From Echinicola jeungdonensis (GTDB lineage Bacteria; Bacteroidota; Bacteroidia; Cytophagales; Cyclobacteriaceae), in assembly GCF_030409905.1 (NCBI RefSeq), contig NZ_JAUFQT010000001.1:2130001-2194000 (forward strand): a stretch of DNA of 64,000 bases. The letters are read 5' to 3'. Below the pieces are notes generated by a model. It was given only the letters and a program-made list of their open reading frames with translations. It was not told where the DNA came from and searched no databases. Each line of letters begins with the position of its first letter. The first letter of the stretch is position 1. Made by a program: the position numbers and the translations under genes. Shown in pieces: positions 1-9,432 of the stretch.

Positions 1-959
1 AAAAAGGTTACCTTAAAGTAGGTGACAAGCTACCCTCTATTAATGACATCAGTGAAGAATATTATCTTTCCCGGGATACGGTCGTAAGAGCATACAACCA
101 ACTTAGGGAAAAGCAAATCATTACTTCCGTGGTCAGCAAGGGTTTTTACGTTAACAAAACCGTTAATACGACTAATAGCAAGGTACTTTTTGTCCTTAAC
201 AAACTGAGCAATTACAAACTGACCATTTACAATACCTTTGTCAACAGTATGGGCTCAGATCACCAGGTGGATTTGAGGATTTACCATTGCGATCCTAAGT
301 TGCTGGTCAATATTTTGGAAGAAAATGCAGGTGCCTATGATCATTTTGTGGTCATGCCTCATTTTAAAGATGAAAATTCCCTGCATACCAGTTGTGATGA
401 AGAAGTAATATCCTGCCTCAAAAATATTCCTAAGGAAAAATTGGTGATAATGGATAATCATATCCCGGAAATGGGAGATGATGTTGCCTGCATTTATCAG
501 GATTTCAAAATGGATATTTATAGGGCATTGGAGGAAAGCAAAGACCGCTTGAAGAAATATGAAAAGTTAATCCTGGTTTTTCCAGATAATAACATTTACC
601 CCTATCCCAATGATATTAAGCAAGGGTTTTTGAATTTTTGCAACACCCATAAATTTGATGGGGAGGTGTTGGACAAGATTTATCCGGAAATGGAATTGCA
701 GCCTAGGGATGCCTATATCCTCATTGATGAAAATGATTTGGTAAGCTTAGTGCAGCAAACCCGGGATTTGCGCTTGCAGATTGGGACCGACATTGGGGTT
801 GTTTCTTATAATGATACCCCATTGAAGGAACTCTTTGATATAACGGTTTTTTCCACCGATTTTGAATTGATGGGTGAATCTGCTGCTTATATGATCAAAA
901 AGGATAAACAGGAGGTTGTTCCTAATATCTTTAGTTTTATTGATAGGGGATCTTTATAA
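1..959 (+). CDS. GntR-type transcriptional regulator, 5' end outside window
   Basis: The reading frame is open from base 3, so the gene begins before the window. The first visible residues form the end of a GntR winged helix: KVGDKLPSINDISEEYYLSR, then DTVVRAYNQL (recognition helix) and the wing segment IITSVVSKGFYV. A GTG at 129 lies inside this domain and is not the real start. The rest, about 270 residues, reads like a LacI-type periplasmic-binding-protein fold (VLFVLNKLSNYKLTIYN, then alternating strands and helices). This GntR plus sugar-sensor architecture is known in Bacteroidota carbohydrate regulators. The effector cannot be read from the sequence. It stands 13 kb from the pectin enzymes, so a link to them is only a guess. 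Confidence 0.85.
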   Translation, partial: KGYLKVGDKLPSINDISEEYYLSRDTVVRAYNQLREKQIITSVVSKGFYVNKTVNTTNSKVLFVLNKLSNYKLTIYNTFVNSMGSDHQVDLRIYHCDPKLLVNILEENAGAYDHFVVMPHFKDENSLHTSCDEEVISCLKNIPKEKLVIMDNHIPEMGDDVACIYQDFKMDIYRALEESKDRLKKYEKLILVFPDNNIYPYPNDIKQGFLNFCNTHKFDGEVLDKIYPEMELQPRDAYILIDENDLVSLVQQTRDLRLQIGTDIGVVSYNDTPLKELFDITVFSTDFELMGESAAYMIKKDKQEVVPNIFSFIDRGSL

Positions 960-1053
960 GTCATAAAATCTCTTCTTTCGATTGACAAACCCAAAGTCAC
1001 AACAAAATTTGATAAACAATTACTTCATTTATTAGTGGTCTTTCTGGGGAGGT

Positions 1054-2355
1054 TCATTTCAGCTTGCCTAGGCTTTTCCCCTTGCTCCTAATCAGAGAGC
1101 GGTGTTTAGGCGACCCGATGACCTGTGAACCATAAATTCCGGAATGACCACTAAATAAATAGGCCACCACGCAAGCCAAGCCCATATAAACCCCAGATTC
1201 TGCTCCAAAAAGTTCAATCCCCATCAGGGTACAGGATAAGGGGGTATTGGTGGCACCTGAAAAAACCCCTACAAACCCCATCCCTGCCAACAAAGCCATG
1301 GGAAGAGGGATAAATCCGGACATCATATTGCCCAAGGTGGCCCCTGTATAAAACAAGGGAGTTACTTCTCCACCTTTAAACCCGGCTCCCAAGGTCAGGG
1401 AGGTAAAACCTATCTTGGCTAAAAAATCATACCAGGGAAGGTCTGAAGAAAAAGCCTCAACAATGGTGGGTACTCCCAAACCAATATATTTTGTAGTCCC
1501 AACCAGATACACCAATAAAGCCACGAGGATGCCTCCGATAAATGGCCTTAATGGTGGGTACTTGACCTGGTGGTTGAATATTGCCGCCCAAAAATGGGTG
1601 GCCTTGGCAAATAACCGTCCAGCTAGTCCAAAACCGATCCCTGCGGGAATAATCCAAAAAACATTTTCCAGGCTCAATTCTGGAATAATGGGGATATGAT
1701 AAGGGGTGTGATGCACTGCCCAAATTCCTTCACAAGCATAATCAGCCACATAAGCACCTAAAAAGGCGGGTAAAATAGCTTCATATCTTACTCTACCCAC
1801 AATCAGCCATTCCAATGCAAAGATGGCTCCCGCCAATGGGGTACCAAATACGGAGGCAAAACCAGCAGCCACACCAAGGGTGATAACGGTTTTCCTATCA
1901 TGCCTTTTTAGCCTAAACCATTTTGTGAATTGATCGGCAATTGCACCGCCCATCTGCACTGCTGTCCCCTCACGTCCTGCGGATCCACCAAACAAATGGG
2001 TGGCTATGGTTCCAAAAAGCACCAGGGGGGCCATTCTTAATGGAATCGGGTTGAGGGGTCTGTAAAATTCATCCAATAGTTGGTTGTTTCCTTTAACTAC
2101 TGATTCCCCGAATCGATGATATACCCAGCCAATGAGCAAGCCCCCAAGGGGCAAGAGGGCAATCAGGTAAAGGTGGTCTTCACGGTAATCAGTGGCCCAT
2201 TTCAAGCCAATCAAAAAGAAAGCTGAAGCACTTCCGATCAATAATCCAATTAAGGTGGCTAGAATCAGCCATTTGAGGGTGTATAAAACACTAGGTGAAA
2301 ATTCAAGTTTTAAAAATTTTTTGAAATGAATGAGTTCCCGTATCTTCTCCAACAT
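1054..2355 (-). CDS. ClC-family chloride channel/transporter
   Basis: An integral inner-membrane protein of 433 aa with many hydrophobic helices. The ClC signature GGSAGREGTAVQ is present near residue 127 and carries the gating glutamate (GREG). Near residue 180 the segment FALEWLIVGRVRY matches the ClC helix region after GxxFxxE. By eye the position equal to the internal proton glutamate of E. coli ClC is tryptophan, which would favour a channel or uncoupled transporter; this alignment is my inference. The frame extends to a TTG at 2367, but ATG at 2355 gives the more natural start (MLEKIRELIH). It is a single minus-strand gene, transcribed toward the GntR gene. Confidence 0.9.
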   Translation of the reverse strand: MLEKIRELIHFKKFLKLEFSPSVLYTLKWLILATLIGLLIGSASAFFLIGLKWATDYREDHLYLIALLPLGGLLIGWVYHRFGESVVKGNNQLLDEFYRPLNPIPLRMAPLVLFGTIATHLFGGSAGREGTAVQMGGAIADQFTKWFRLKRHDRKTVITLGVAAGFASVFGTPLAGAIFALEWLIVGRVRYEAILPAFLGAYVADYACEGIWAVHHTPYHIPIIPELSLENVFWIIPAGIGFGLAGRLFAKATHFWAAIFNHQVKYPPLRPFIGGILVALLVYLVGTTKYIGLGVPTIVEAFSSDLPWYDFLAKIGFTSLTLGAGFKGGEVTPLFYTGATLGNMMSGFIPLPMALLAGMGFVGVFSGATNTPLSCTLMGIELFGAESGVYMGLACVVAYLFSGHSGIYGSQVIGSPKHRSLIRSKGKSLGKLK

Positions 2356-2513
2356 ATTGATGACCAAATTAATTTTTATTTGAAGTTGAAACAGGAGTCA
2401 TCAGCACTGAAAAATCAGGGCGGTTAAAGGTGGTACCCCATCACCTGGGGGCAAATATATAGTATTTTTCTTAACTTATATCTATGGAATTAGTTTAAAG
2501 CAAAAAAGGGAAT

Positions 2514-3413
2514 ATGAAAAATATACTGATTACAGGTGGATCTGGAATGATAGGTCAAAAACTCACCAAACAACTGGAGTCAAACCAATATCAAGTGGCG
2601 TGGCTAAGTAGAACTCCAGACCAAAACTCCCATAAATCATTTTTTTGGGATATAACGGAAAAAAAAGTGGACCAAAAAGCCCTTGAATGGTGCGATGCCA
2701 TAGTTCATTTGGCAGGTGCAGGGGTTGCAGAAAAAAGGTGGACACCTGCTAGGAAAAAACAAATTTTGGATAGCAGGGTTGATACTGCCCAGTTGCTTTT
2801 TGACCATTTTAGGGCCATGGAAAAAAGACCGGAGGTGGTGGTTTCTGCTAGTGGTGCCAATTATTATGGGTTGGACAACGGCTACCAAATTCTCAATGAA
2901 GATAGTCCGGCTGGTAACGACTTTTTGGCCCAGGTGGCTAAAAAATGGGAGGAAACTATTCTTCAATTTGAAAAGTTGGGGGCAAGGACAGTGTGCTTGA
3001 GAACTGGCATAGTATTGGATAGAGACGGTGGGGCATTAGAAGAAATTCTAAAACCTCCAATTACTGCTCCTGTTGGGTCCGGAAACCAAATAATGAGTTG
3101 GATCCATATTCAGGACCTGGTCAATTTGTATCAGTTTGCATTAGAGGAAAAGAATGTTTCAGGTTGTTATAATGCAGCTACATCCAGCCCCGCTTCCAAT
3201 AAAGCTTTTACTCAAGTAGCCTCCAGAATAAAGGGGAAGCCTTTCATTCCCCTACCGGTTCCTGGGTTTGCGTTGAAATTGTTTTTGGGTGAATTGGCTG
3301 GAGTGGTGCTTGGTGGAAATCATATTTCTCCTGACAAAATTATTAGTGCAGGGTTTAAGTTTAAACATGTGGATTTGAACGAGGCCTTAATGGATATTTA
3401 TGGAAAAAAGTAA
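2514..3413 (+). CDS. TIGR01777-family NAD(P)-dependent epimerase/dehydratase-like protein
   Basis: 299 aa, the usual length of the YfcH/TIGR01777 family of extended short-chain dehydrogenases. The N-terminal nucleotide-binding glycine motif is ITGGSGMIGQKL (residues 5-16). The family landmarks DAIVHLAGAGVAEKRWT and KKQILDSRVDTAQLL follow at about 60-95, then VVSASGANYYG in place of the usual catalytic Tyr segment. The C-terminal half has GSGNQIMSWIHIQDL and the proline-rich PFIPLPVPGFALKLFLGE typical of the DUF1731 tail. The family is widespread, but its physiological substrate is not firmly known. It begins a plus-strand run divergent from the ClC gene. Confidence 0.9.
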   Translation: MKNILITGGSGMIGQKLTKQLESNQYQVAWLSRTPDQNSHKSFFWDITEKKVDQKALEWCDAIVHLAGAGVAEKRWTPARKKQILDSRVDTAQLLFDHFRAMEKRPEVVVSASGANYYGLDNGYQILNEDSPAGNDFLAQVAKKWEETILQFEKLGARTVCLRTGIVLDRDGGALEEILKPPITAPVGSGNQIMSWIHIQDLVNLYQFALEEKNVSGCYNAATSSPASNKAFTQVASRIKGKPFIPLPVPGFALKLFLGELAGVVLGGNHISPDKIISAGFKFKHVDLNEALMDIYGKK

Positions 3414-3433
3414 TCCATTTATACCAAAATGGG

Positions 3434-3619
3434 TCATAGGTTATATTTTCCTCTTCCAATAACAAACCATAAAACAGTACCCAATAATGGTAGCAAAATC
3501 ACCACCAAAATCCAAACAATCTTATCAGTGTCCCTGTGGAATCTGCTTCTGATCACATCAAAGATGGTGAAAACATATATGATAAGGCCAATGGCCCCAA
3601 GTCCAAACATAATTTTCAA
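3434..3619 (-). CDS. Small PLDc_N-domain membrane protein
   Basis: 61 aa with two hydrophobic segments separated by a short polar loop (DVIRSRFHRDTDK). The second helix contains the PLDc_N hallmark IVWILVVILLPLLGTVLWF followed by the basic tail IGRGKYN. This short domain is the membrane anchor found in front of cardiolipin synthases, and it also occurs alone as here. Its function when alone is unknown. The gene is tail-to-tail with the epimerase gene and head-to-head with the M14 peptidase gene. It is short, but its motif and hydrophobic pattern make it a real gene. Confidence 0.8.
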   Translation of the reverse strand: MKIMFGLGAIGLIIYVFTIFDVIRSRFHRDTDKIVWILVVILLPLLGTVLWFVIGRGKYNL

Positions 3620-3741
3620 TTTGTATGATAAATGGGGATAAAAGTATAAATCAATCTCCTAATTTTACACCCAATGAAATATACAAATTTTTTAAGCTTT
3701 TAAATGCTCCTTTTATTAAAGGGAGGAAACAATTGATTGCT

Positions 3742-6294
3742 ATGATGAAAAAGATATTTTCTCTTTGGTTCTTTTTATTGGCTATCCAAGCCAGTGCTCA
3801 GGTCAGCCTGGATTATTACCTCCAAGATGGATTTGAATATAATCCTGAAATCCCAAGCCCGGAATCAGTTTTGGGTTTTCAGATAGGTGAATGGCATGCC
3901 AGTCCGGAACAGGTTTATAGGTATATGAAAATCCTTTCGGAAAAATCTGAAAGGGTGAAGTTGGAGACTATTGGAAGGACTTACGAAAGTCGTCCACTTT
4001 TTTGGGTTACAATCACCCATCCGGATAACATGGGCCGGTTGGAAGAGATAAAATCCCAAAGAAGCCTGCTTAGGGACCCTGGGCAGTCCGAAAATATGAT
4101 TATACAAAATATGCCTGTGGTAGCTTATATGGGCTATTCAATCCATGGCGATGAGGCCAGCGGAGTGAATGCTTCCCTATTGGCTGCTTACCATTTTGCT
4201 GCAGCTGAGGAAATCGAGGATGATCTAAAGAACATGGTCATCTTGATGGAGCCCACCCTTAATCCCGATGGGATCAATCGGTTTGCCTCTTGGGTCAATG
4301 CCAACAAAAGTAAAAACATGAATGGTGACCCCTTAAACCGGGAATTGAACGAGCCTTGGCCAAAGGGAAGAACCAATCACTATTGGTTTGACCTCAACAG
4401 GGATTGGTTACCGGTTCAACACCCTGAATCTCAGGCTAGAATAGCCATGATTCAGGATTGGAAACCTAACCTGGTGCTAGATTTTCATGAAATGGGCACC
4501 AATAAAACCTTCTTTTTCCAACCGGGGATTCCCAGCAGGAACCACCCTTTGACGCCCAGGAAGAACATTGAATTGACCAAAAAAATAGCCCAATACCACG
4601 TCAGGTATTTGGATCAAATTGGTTCCTTGTATTATAGCGAGGAAAGTTTTGATGACTTTTACTATGGAAAAGGCTCGACTTACCCGGATGTCCAGGGTGC
4701 CATTGGAATCCTGTTTGAGCAAGCATCGGCCAGAGGGCATTTGCAGGAAAGCATTCATGGTCCCTTGTCGTTTCCTTTTGCCATAAGAAACCAATTTACA
4801 GTTTCCCTTTCCTCCTTTGAGGCAGCGAGGGACATGCGGGTGGAATTGAATGAATATATGCGGGATTTTTATATCGATGCCGCTACCGATGCCAATGCGG
4901 ATGCCAATAAAGCCTATATCTTTGGCTCCAAAGATGACAAAGGAAGGTCTTTTCACTTGGCCCAATTGATCCAAAGGCATAAAGTCCAACTTTTCAGTTT
5001 AAAGGAAGATATTACCATCAACAATGTGGAGTTTAAAGCGGATCAGGCATTTATTGTTCCTTTGGACCAGGGCCAGTACAGATTGGTAAAAGGGATGTTT
5101 GAGGAGAGGACAGAATTTCAGGATAGTTTGTTTTATGATGTTTCGGCTTGGACACTACCTATGGCTTTTAACCTTGAATCTATGGCATTGAACAGTAGAA
5201 TTCTGAATTTGGCCAGCGTTGAGGAAGTCATTCGCCCTCTTAATCTTCCCAGAGGCAGGGTAGTAGGAAGTCCCGGGGCTTATGCTTATGCTTTTGAATG
5301 GAAAGAATATTACTCCCCTAAAGCGGTTTACCAGTTAATGGAAAAAGGTTATCAAGTCCAGGTCAGCCATTTTCCCTTTGAAACGGATCCTGAAACCCGG
5401 TTCATGCGGGGTAGCATTTTAGTTAGAAAAGGGCAAAAAGCTGCCAGCGACCAGGAATTTTTCCTAGACCTGCAGGAAGCTGCCCGGGAAACTGGAGTGG
5501 TCATCTATAGCTTAAAAACTGGCAACACAAGCGGAATCGATTTGGGTTCTCCTAAAATGGAAGTCATCAAAAAACCTAAAGTTGCCCTATTGGTCGGTGA
5601 AGGCATTTCCGCTACACAGGCGGGAGAAATTTGGCATTTATTGGACCAAAGAATGGAAATGCCCATTACCCTTCTACCAATTGACCGCTTTGACAAAGCT
5701 GACCTTAACCGTTATAATGTGATCATTCTTCCAAAAGGAAATTACCGGGAACTGGATGATATGAAAGGGCTTAAATCCTGGATCAATTCAGGTGGGACCT
5801 TGATTGCAACTGGTAAAAGTCTGGAGTGGCTTAATCAACCTAGGATAGCTGATTTTAAATTTATGAAAGAAGTCGAAACTGATAGTTCCTTGCAAAAGAG
5901 CTATGCGTCCTTTGATCAGGAAAAAGGAGCCCGGGTTACAGGTGGGGCAATTTTTAAAGCCAAGCTGGACAACACCCACCCTATAGGTTATGGGTATTCA
6001 GAACCTGAGATTTTTTCTTTTAGAAACAATAATCTGTTTTTGAAGCCCTCCGAAAATCCTTTTGCCAACCCCATGGTTTATGACCAAAACCCTTTGGCCA
6101 GTGGGTATATTCATGACCAAAACCTGGAGCAAATGAAAAATACGGCAGTAGTTCAAGTTCATACCCTAGGGAAGGGCAAGGTGATTGGTTTTATTGACAA
6201 TCCAAACTTCAGGGCGTTTTGGTTTGGTACCAATAAACTCTTTCTCAATGCTGTTTTCTTTGGACAAACGATCAAACCCGGTACCGGTAGTTAA
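3742..6294 (+). CDS. Secreted M14-family zinc carboxypeptidase
   Basis: About 850 aa from ATG 3742. That start places the signal peptide (KKIFSLWFFLLAIQASAQ) at the N-terminus, while the longer frame from 3625 adds an unlikely 39 residues. The M14 zinc ligands are visible: HGDE (His135, Glu138) and the third His in VQHPES (about 227). The NPDGINR and DLNRDW segments are the usual substrate-binding neighbours, and ILFEQASARG supplies the likely catalytic Glu. After residue about 620 a glutamine-amidotransferase-like Rossmann segment follows (VALLVGEGISATQ, VIILPKGNY, WINSGGTLIATG), common in large Bacteroidota M14 proteins. It probably trims peptides in the periplasm. An intrinsic terminator follows at once. 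Confidence 0.9.
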   Translation: MMKKIFSLWFFLLAIQASAQVSLDYYLQDGFEYNPEIPSPESVLGFQIGEWHASPEQVYRYMKILSEKSERVKLETIGRTYESRPLFWVTITHPDNMGRLEEIKSQRSLLRDPGQSENMIIQNMPVVAYMGYSIHGDEASGVNASLLAAYHFAAAEEIEDDLKNMVILMEPTLNPDGINRFASWVNANKSKNMNGDPLNRELNEPWPKGRTNHYWFDLNRDWLPVQHPESQARIAMIQDWKPNLVLDFHEMGTNKTFFFQPGIPSRNHPLTPRKNIELTKKIAQYHVRYLDQIGSLYYSEESFDDFYYGKGSTYPDVQGAIGILFEQASARGHLQESIHGPLSFPFAIRNQFTVSLSSFEAARDMRVELNEYMRDFYIDAATDANADANKAYIFGSKDDKGRSFHLAQLIQRHKVQLFSLKEDITINNVEFKADQAFIVPLDQGQYRLVKGMFEERTEFQDSLFYDVSAWTLPMAFNLESMALNSRILNLASVEEVIRPLNLPRGRVVGSPGAYAYAFEWKEYYSPKAVYQLMEKGYQVQVSHFPFETDPETRFMRGSILVRKGQKAASDQEFFLDLQEAARETGVVIYSLKTGNTSGIDLGSPKMEVIKKPKVALLVGEGISATQAGEIWHLLDQRMEMPITLLPIDRFDKADLNRYNVIILPKGNYRELDDMKGLKSWINSGGTLIATGKSLEWLNQPRIADFKFMKEVETDSSLQKSYASFDQEKGARVTGGAIFKAKLDNTHPIGYGYSEPEIFSFRNNNLFLKPSENPFANPMVYDQNPLASGYIHDQNLEQMKNTAVVQVHTLGKGKVIGFIDNPNFRAFWFGTNKLFLNAVFFGQTIKPGTGS

Positions 6295-6313
6295 CTAAAA
6301 CCCCCAAAAAATC

Positions 6314-6350
6314 AGCCCGGTTGTACTTTTTTGCAGCCGGGCTTTTTTCT
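6314..6350 (+). terminator. Intrinsic terminator after the M14 peptidase gene
   Basis: AGCCCGG (6314-6320) pairs with CCGGGCT (6337-6343), with a 16-base loop and then a run of T. It lies 20 bases after the peptidase stop codon and rules out a start at 6321 for the next gene. Confidence 0.8.
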
Positions 6351-6455
6351 TTGGATTATCATTTCATCATTAATGTTCCTAATATAAAATGGGTGATTTT
6401 TTACTTTTCATTTTACCTACAATACTGTAATTTGCAACGTCATTTGAAAGCCATC

Positions 6456-6959
6456 ATGATCCAGAAATTATTCCCATTAGATAAGAATTATATTTTACGT
6501 CAGGCGCAAACTTCCATGGAGGAGAGATTGCTTGAAGTGATGGTTTCAGAATTAAAAGCTTCTTATACCCGGTTTTTTAACCCTTTGGGCTTAATGGACA
6601 ATACTTATAGTCAGATTGTCCGGACAACTTCCTTTCCAAAAAATCGGATCAGCATTATTTACCAACAGCTTTCCGGAATATACCGTTTTAAATTTGGCTC
6701 CAATCAATTGGAATTTTTATTTGACGGCAAGTCCCATTTGGAAAAATACCAGGAAGATTGGGAAGAACAATTTGTGCTTTGGGTCAGGGAATTGGGATGT
6801 CATGAATCCTATATTAAAACCATGCTAAGGATGACGGTTTTATATGATTCAGAAAGCAGGGCCGAATTTGCTGAAAACAGGTGCAAAAGTTTTATCAATG
6901 AATTTTTTGAACTTAAAATCATCAAGAGAAAAGGGGAATTAAAGCTAAAAATCGCATAA
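6456..6959 (+). CDS. Unrecognised 167-aa protein
   Basis: The frame runs from 6321, but its first part overlaps a terminator, so ATG 6456 (MIQKLFPLDKNYILRQAQTS) is the better start. The predicted protein is soluble, without signal peptide or membrane helix, largely alpha-helical and rich in charged and aromatic residues. Segments such as VVRTT-like IVRTTSFPKNRISIIYQQL and DWEEQFVLWVRELG look like real coding sequence. I do not recognise a family. The gene stands alone between a terminator and the decayed SIMPL gene, so context gives no functional hint. Confidence 0.7.
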   Translation: MIQKLFPLDKNYILRQAQTSMEERLLEVMVSELKASYTRFFNPLGLMDNTYSQIVRTTSFPKNRISIIYQQLSGIYRFKFGSNQLEFLFDGKSHLEKYQEDWEEQFVLWVRELGCHESYIKTMLRMTVLYDSESRAEFAENRCKSFINEFFELKIIKRKGELKLKIA

Positions 6960-7039
6960 GGGCTGATTGACAAACTCCTTCCTGTCATCTAAATTATGGT
7001 ATTAAGAAGGAGTAATCTTAATAAATACCATTTTCCATT

Positions 7040-7736
7040 TTGGCTTTATCTAACCTATCAGGTTCAATATTACTAAATGCACTGAAGCATTACCTGATGG
7101 GTAATATGCATAAAACCGGAAAAAAATATGGCAGGTATGTTCAAGTAAAAGGTCTTTCAGAGCGTGGGGTAAGAGCCGATTTAGCAGTTTGGCCTATAAA
7201 TATTACACTTCCAGGAAATAATTTCAAACAGTTGAAACGTGAGCTTGAGTCACAAAATGATGAGGTCTATAATTTCTTCATCAAACAAGGGTTTGACAAA
7301 AGTGACTTGAGTATAGGGAGTACAAATATTAGCGATGCCCGAGGGAATATTTACCAATTCTAATCAACAAGGGAGCGAATTCAGGTATTTACCTAAATCA
7401 GAGTTTACCGTTAGAACCAATGACATAGAAAGACTTCAAAAACCTATTTCTGAGTCCCTTGAACTTATTTCAAAAGGAATAGTCCTGGAATCAAAAAATA
7501 CTTGGAGACCCATAGAGTATATTTTTACTGGATTAAATGACATAAAACCTTCCATGATCGAAGAAGCTACCAAAAATGCAAGGGTGGTTGCGGAAAAATT
7601 TACTAGAGACTCAGATTCTAAAGTGGGTAAATTAGAATTGCAAGGCTAATTAACCATAGATGATGGAGATCAAAATACGCCAGAAATAAAAATAGGAAGA
7701 GTAGTTTCAACTATTGACTTTCAATTAGAATATTAA
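7040..7736 (+). pseudogene. Decayed SIMPL-domain (DUF541) gene
   Basis: Three pieces of one SIMPL protein lie in order. Piece one (to about 7350) holds VQVKGLSERGVRADLAVWPI and GFDKSDLSIG. Piece two, in another frame, starts near 7350 with NSNQQGSEFRYL and continues with TVRTNDIERL and FTGLNDIKPSMIEEATKNAR. It ends at TAA 7647-7649. Piece three continues in the same frame after that stop: DDGDQNTPEIKIGRVVS and then DFQLEY to TAA 7734-7736. The frame change fits one extra C in TTTACCAATTC. The residues before the second stop look shortened. The N-terminus also lacks the usual membrane anchor. Intact family members are inner-membrane-anchored periplasmic proteins. Confidence 0.75.
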
Positions 7737-7831
7737 AAAACATCGAATCCCCGAGTATTTAATGGCTAATTAAAATAAAAAACTCAAGGCTAAACCCCGT
7801 TTCCTATATTAAGCCCATGTGCTTATCTCCT

Positions 7832-8101
7832 CTAATATTTAAACTCAAACTCCCTATAACCTTTACTTTCCCCTTCTTTCAGGACTTCCAGGTTTTCTAC
7901 AACTGCCCTGTCCGGGCCGGATTTTAGCCATTTTTCCATTGCATGAAGCTGTTCTGAGGAACCCTCGATTTCCGTGAGAACACTGCCATCGGCTTCATTT
8001 TTCACCCATCCTTTTACGCCCAATTCAATGGCCTTGTCCTGAGTACTCTTTCTAAAAAATACGCCTTGTACCTTTCCGGTTATTTTGATGGTCTTATTCA
8101 T
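7832..8101 (-). CDS. acyP: Acylphosphatase
   Basis: 89 aa, the exact family size. It carries the conserved KVQGVFFRKS loop with the phosphate-binding Arg17, and GWVKNEADGSV with Asn35 that positions the catalytic water. The C-terminus ends REFEFKY, the usual last strand. The enzyme hydrolyses carboxyl-phosphate bonds of acyl phosphates in the cytoplasm. It is a single minus-strand gene. Identification is secure from the two active-site residues and the length. Confidence 0.95.
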   Translation of the reverse strand: MNKTIKITGKVQGVFFRKSTQDKAIELGVKGWVKNEADGSVLTEIEGSSEQLHAMEKWLKSGPDRAVVENLEVLKEGESKGYREFEFKY

Positions 8102-8329
8102 CTTTATGACAATGTGATGTTATTCAAATTTAACAAACTTCCCTTTTTTTGTAAATGGCATTTTTGAAAATCTAACACTGGGAAAGGTTTGGCTCCTTGT
8201 ATAAAGCCTCAATCTTCGTAAATTAAAAAGAATGATTGGAAATACGAATGAATTGATACTGGAAATATCTCAATTAAAATTCGATCGTTTTCTAAACTAC
8301 CCAAGCTTCATTCTTGTTATTTCATTTGT

Positions 8330-9430
8330 ATGAAAGGATTTAGATTTACACAGTTTACCCCGCAAAAAGATCCGGAAAAAAATACCTTCGAAAACCTGTT
8401 GGAGATTTTCCTGCAGTTAGTTACCATGACCGGAGGAGACGTGGCTGAAGCGTTAAGTTGGCTTACCAACCTTGATAATCGGTATGGTCTTACCAACCCA
8501 GGATATGGAATTGGAGATTTTATAGATGATTTGAAGGATAAAGGTTATCTGACCGAGGAGAACCAAAAGGGAGCGTTTAAAATCACCGGGAAATCGGAAC
8601 AGTCCATTCGGAAAAGGGCTTTGGAGGAAATATTTGGTAAACTCAAAAGGGGGAAAGGCGGCCAACACCGAACCACCCATAGCGGACAGGGAGAGGAAAG
8701 GGGCACAGACCGGCGGCCATTCGAGTTTGGGGACAATATGGAACAGATTGCCCTGACCGATTCCTTGCGAAATGCCCAGGTGAACCATGGTTTTTCGGGA
8801 GATTTTCTGCTTACCGAAGATGACCTGGAGGTGACCGAAAATGAATACCGGACCCAGACCAGTACGGTACTGATGATTGATATTTCCCACTCCATGATTC
8901 TCTATGGGGAAGACCGGATTACCCCTGCAAAAAAGGTGGCCATGGCTTTGGCCGAATTGATCAAAACCCGATATCCCAAGGACACTTTGGATATCATTGT
9001 GTTTGGTAATGATGCCTGGCAAATAGATATCAAAGATTTGCCTTATCTTCAGGTAGGTCCCTACCACACCAATACAGTGGCTGGTTTGGAGTTGGCAATG
9101 GATCTTTTGAGGAGGAGGAAAAATCCTAACAAACAGATCTTTATGATAACTGATGGAAAACCTACCTGTCTTAAGGTGGGTATTAAATATTACAAAAACA
9201 GCTTTGGCATTGACAGCAAGATCATGAAGGAAACCTTAAAACTGGCTGCCCAATGTCGGAAAATTAAAATTCCAGTCACCACCTTTATGATTGCTTCGGA
9301 CCCTTATCTGAAAGAATTTGTCCGGGAATTTACCAAAGCCAATAATGGTAACGCCTATTACAGCGGCCTAAAAGGGCTTGGCCATTTGATTTTTGAAGAT
9401 TATAGAAGAAACAGAACTAAACGCTTTTGA
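8330..9430 (+). CDS. VWA-domain protein partnered with the AAA+ ATPase
   Basis: 366 aa. The N-terminal 170 residues are helical and charged and contain a low-complexity linker (KRGKGGQHRTTHSGQGEERG). The von Willebrand A domain follows: MIDISHSM gives the DxSxS metal site (Asp184, Ser186, Ser188), HTNT near 249 the MIDAS Thr, and MITDGKPT the later Asp. There is no signal peptide, so it is probably cytoplasmic. The next gene, an AAA+ ATPase, begins two bases after this stop if ATG 9433 is used. Such VWA/MoxR-like pairs are known to act together as remodelling machines or chaperones; the client here is unknown. Confidence 0.9.
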   Translation: MKGFRFTQFTPQKDPEKNTFENLLEIFLQLVTMTGGDVAEALSWLTNLDNRYGLTNPGYGIGDFIDDLKDKGYLTEENQKGAFKITGKSEQSIRKRALEEIFGKLKRGKGGQHRTTHSGQGEERGTDRRPFEFGDNMEQIALTDSLRNAQVNHGFSGDFLLTEDDLEVTENEYRTQTSTVLMIDISHSMILYGEDRITPAKKVAMALAELIKTRYPKDTLDIIVFGNDAWQIDIKDLPYLQVGPYHTNTVAGLELAMDLLRRRKNPNKQIFMITDGKPTCLKVGIKYYKNSFGIDSKIMKETLKLAAQCRKIKIPVTTFMIASDPYLKEFVREFTKANNGNAYYSGLKGLGHLIFEDYRRNRTKRF

Positions 9431-9432
9431 GC

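Noticed and set aside
1415..1699. 94-aa plus-strand frame inside the ClC gene
   Set aside because: Antisense shadow of a well-supported membrane protein gene; composition is not protein-like.
4477..4989. 170-aa minus-strand frame inside the M14 peptidase gene
   Set aside because: Antisense shadow; no start context, motif or promoter, and the plus frame has clear zinc ligands.
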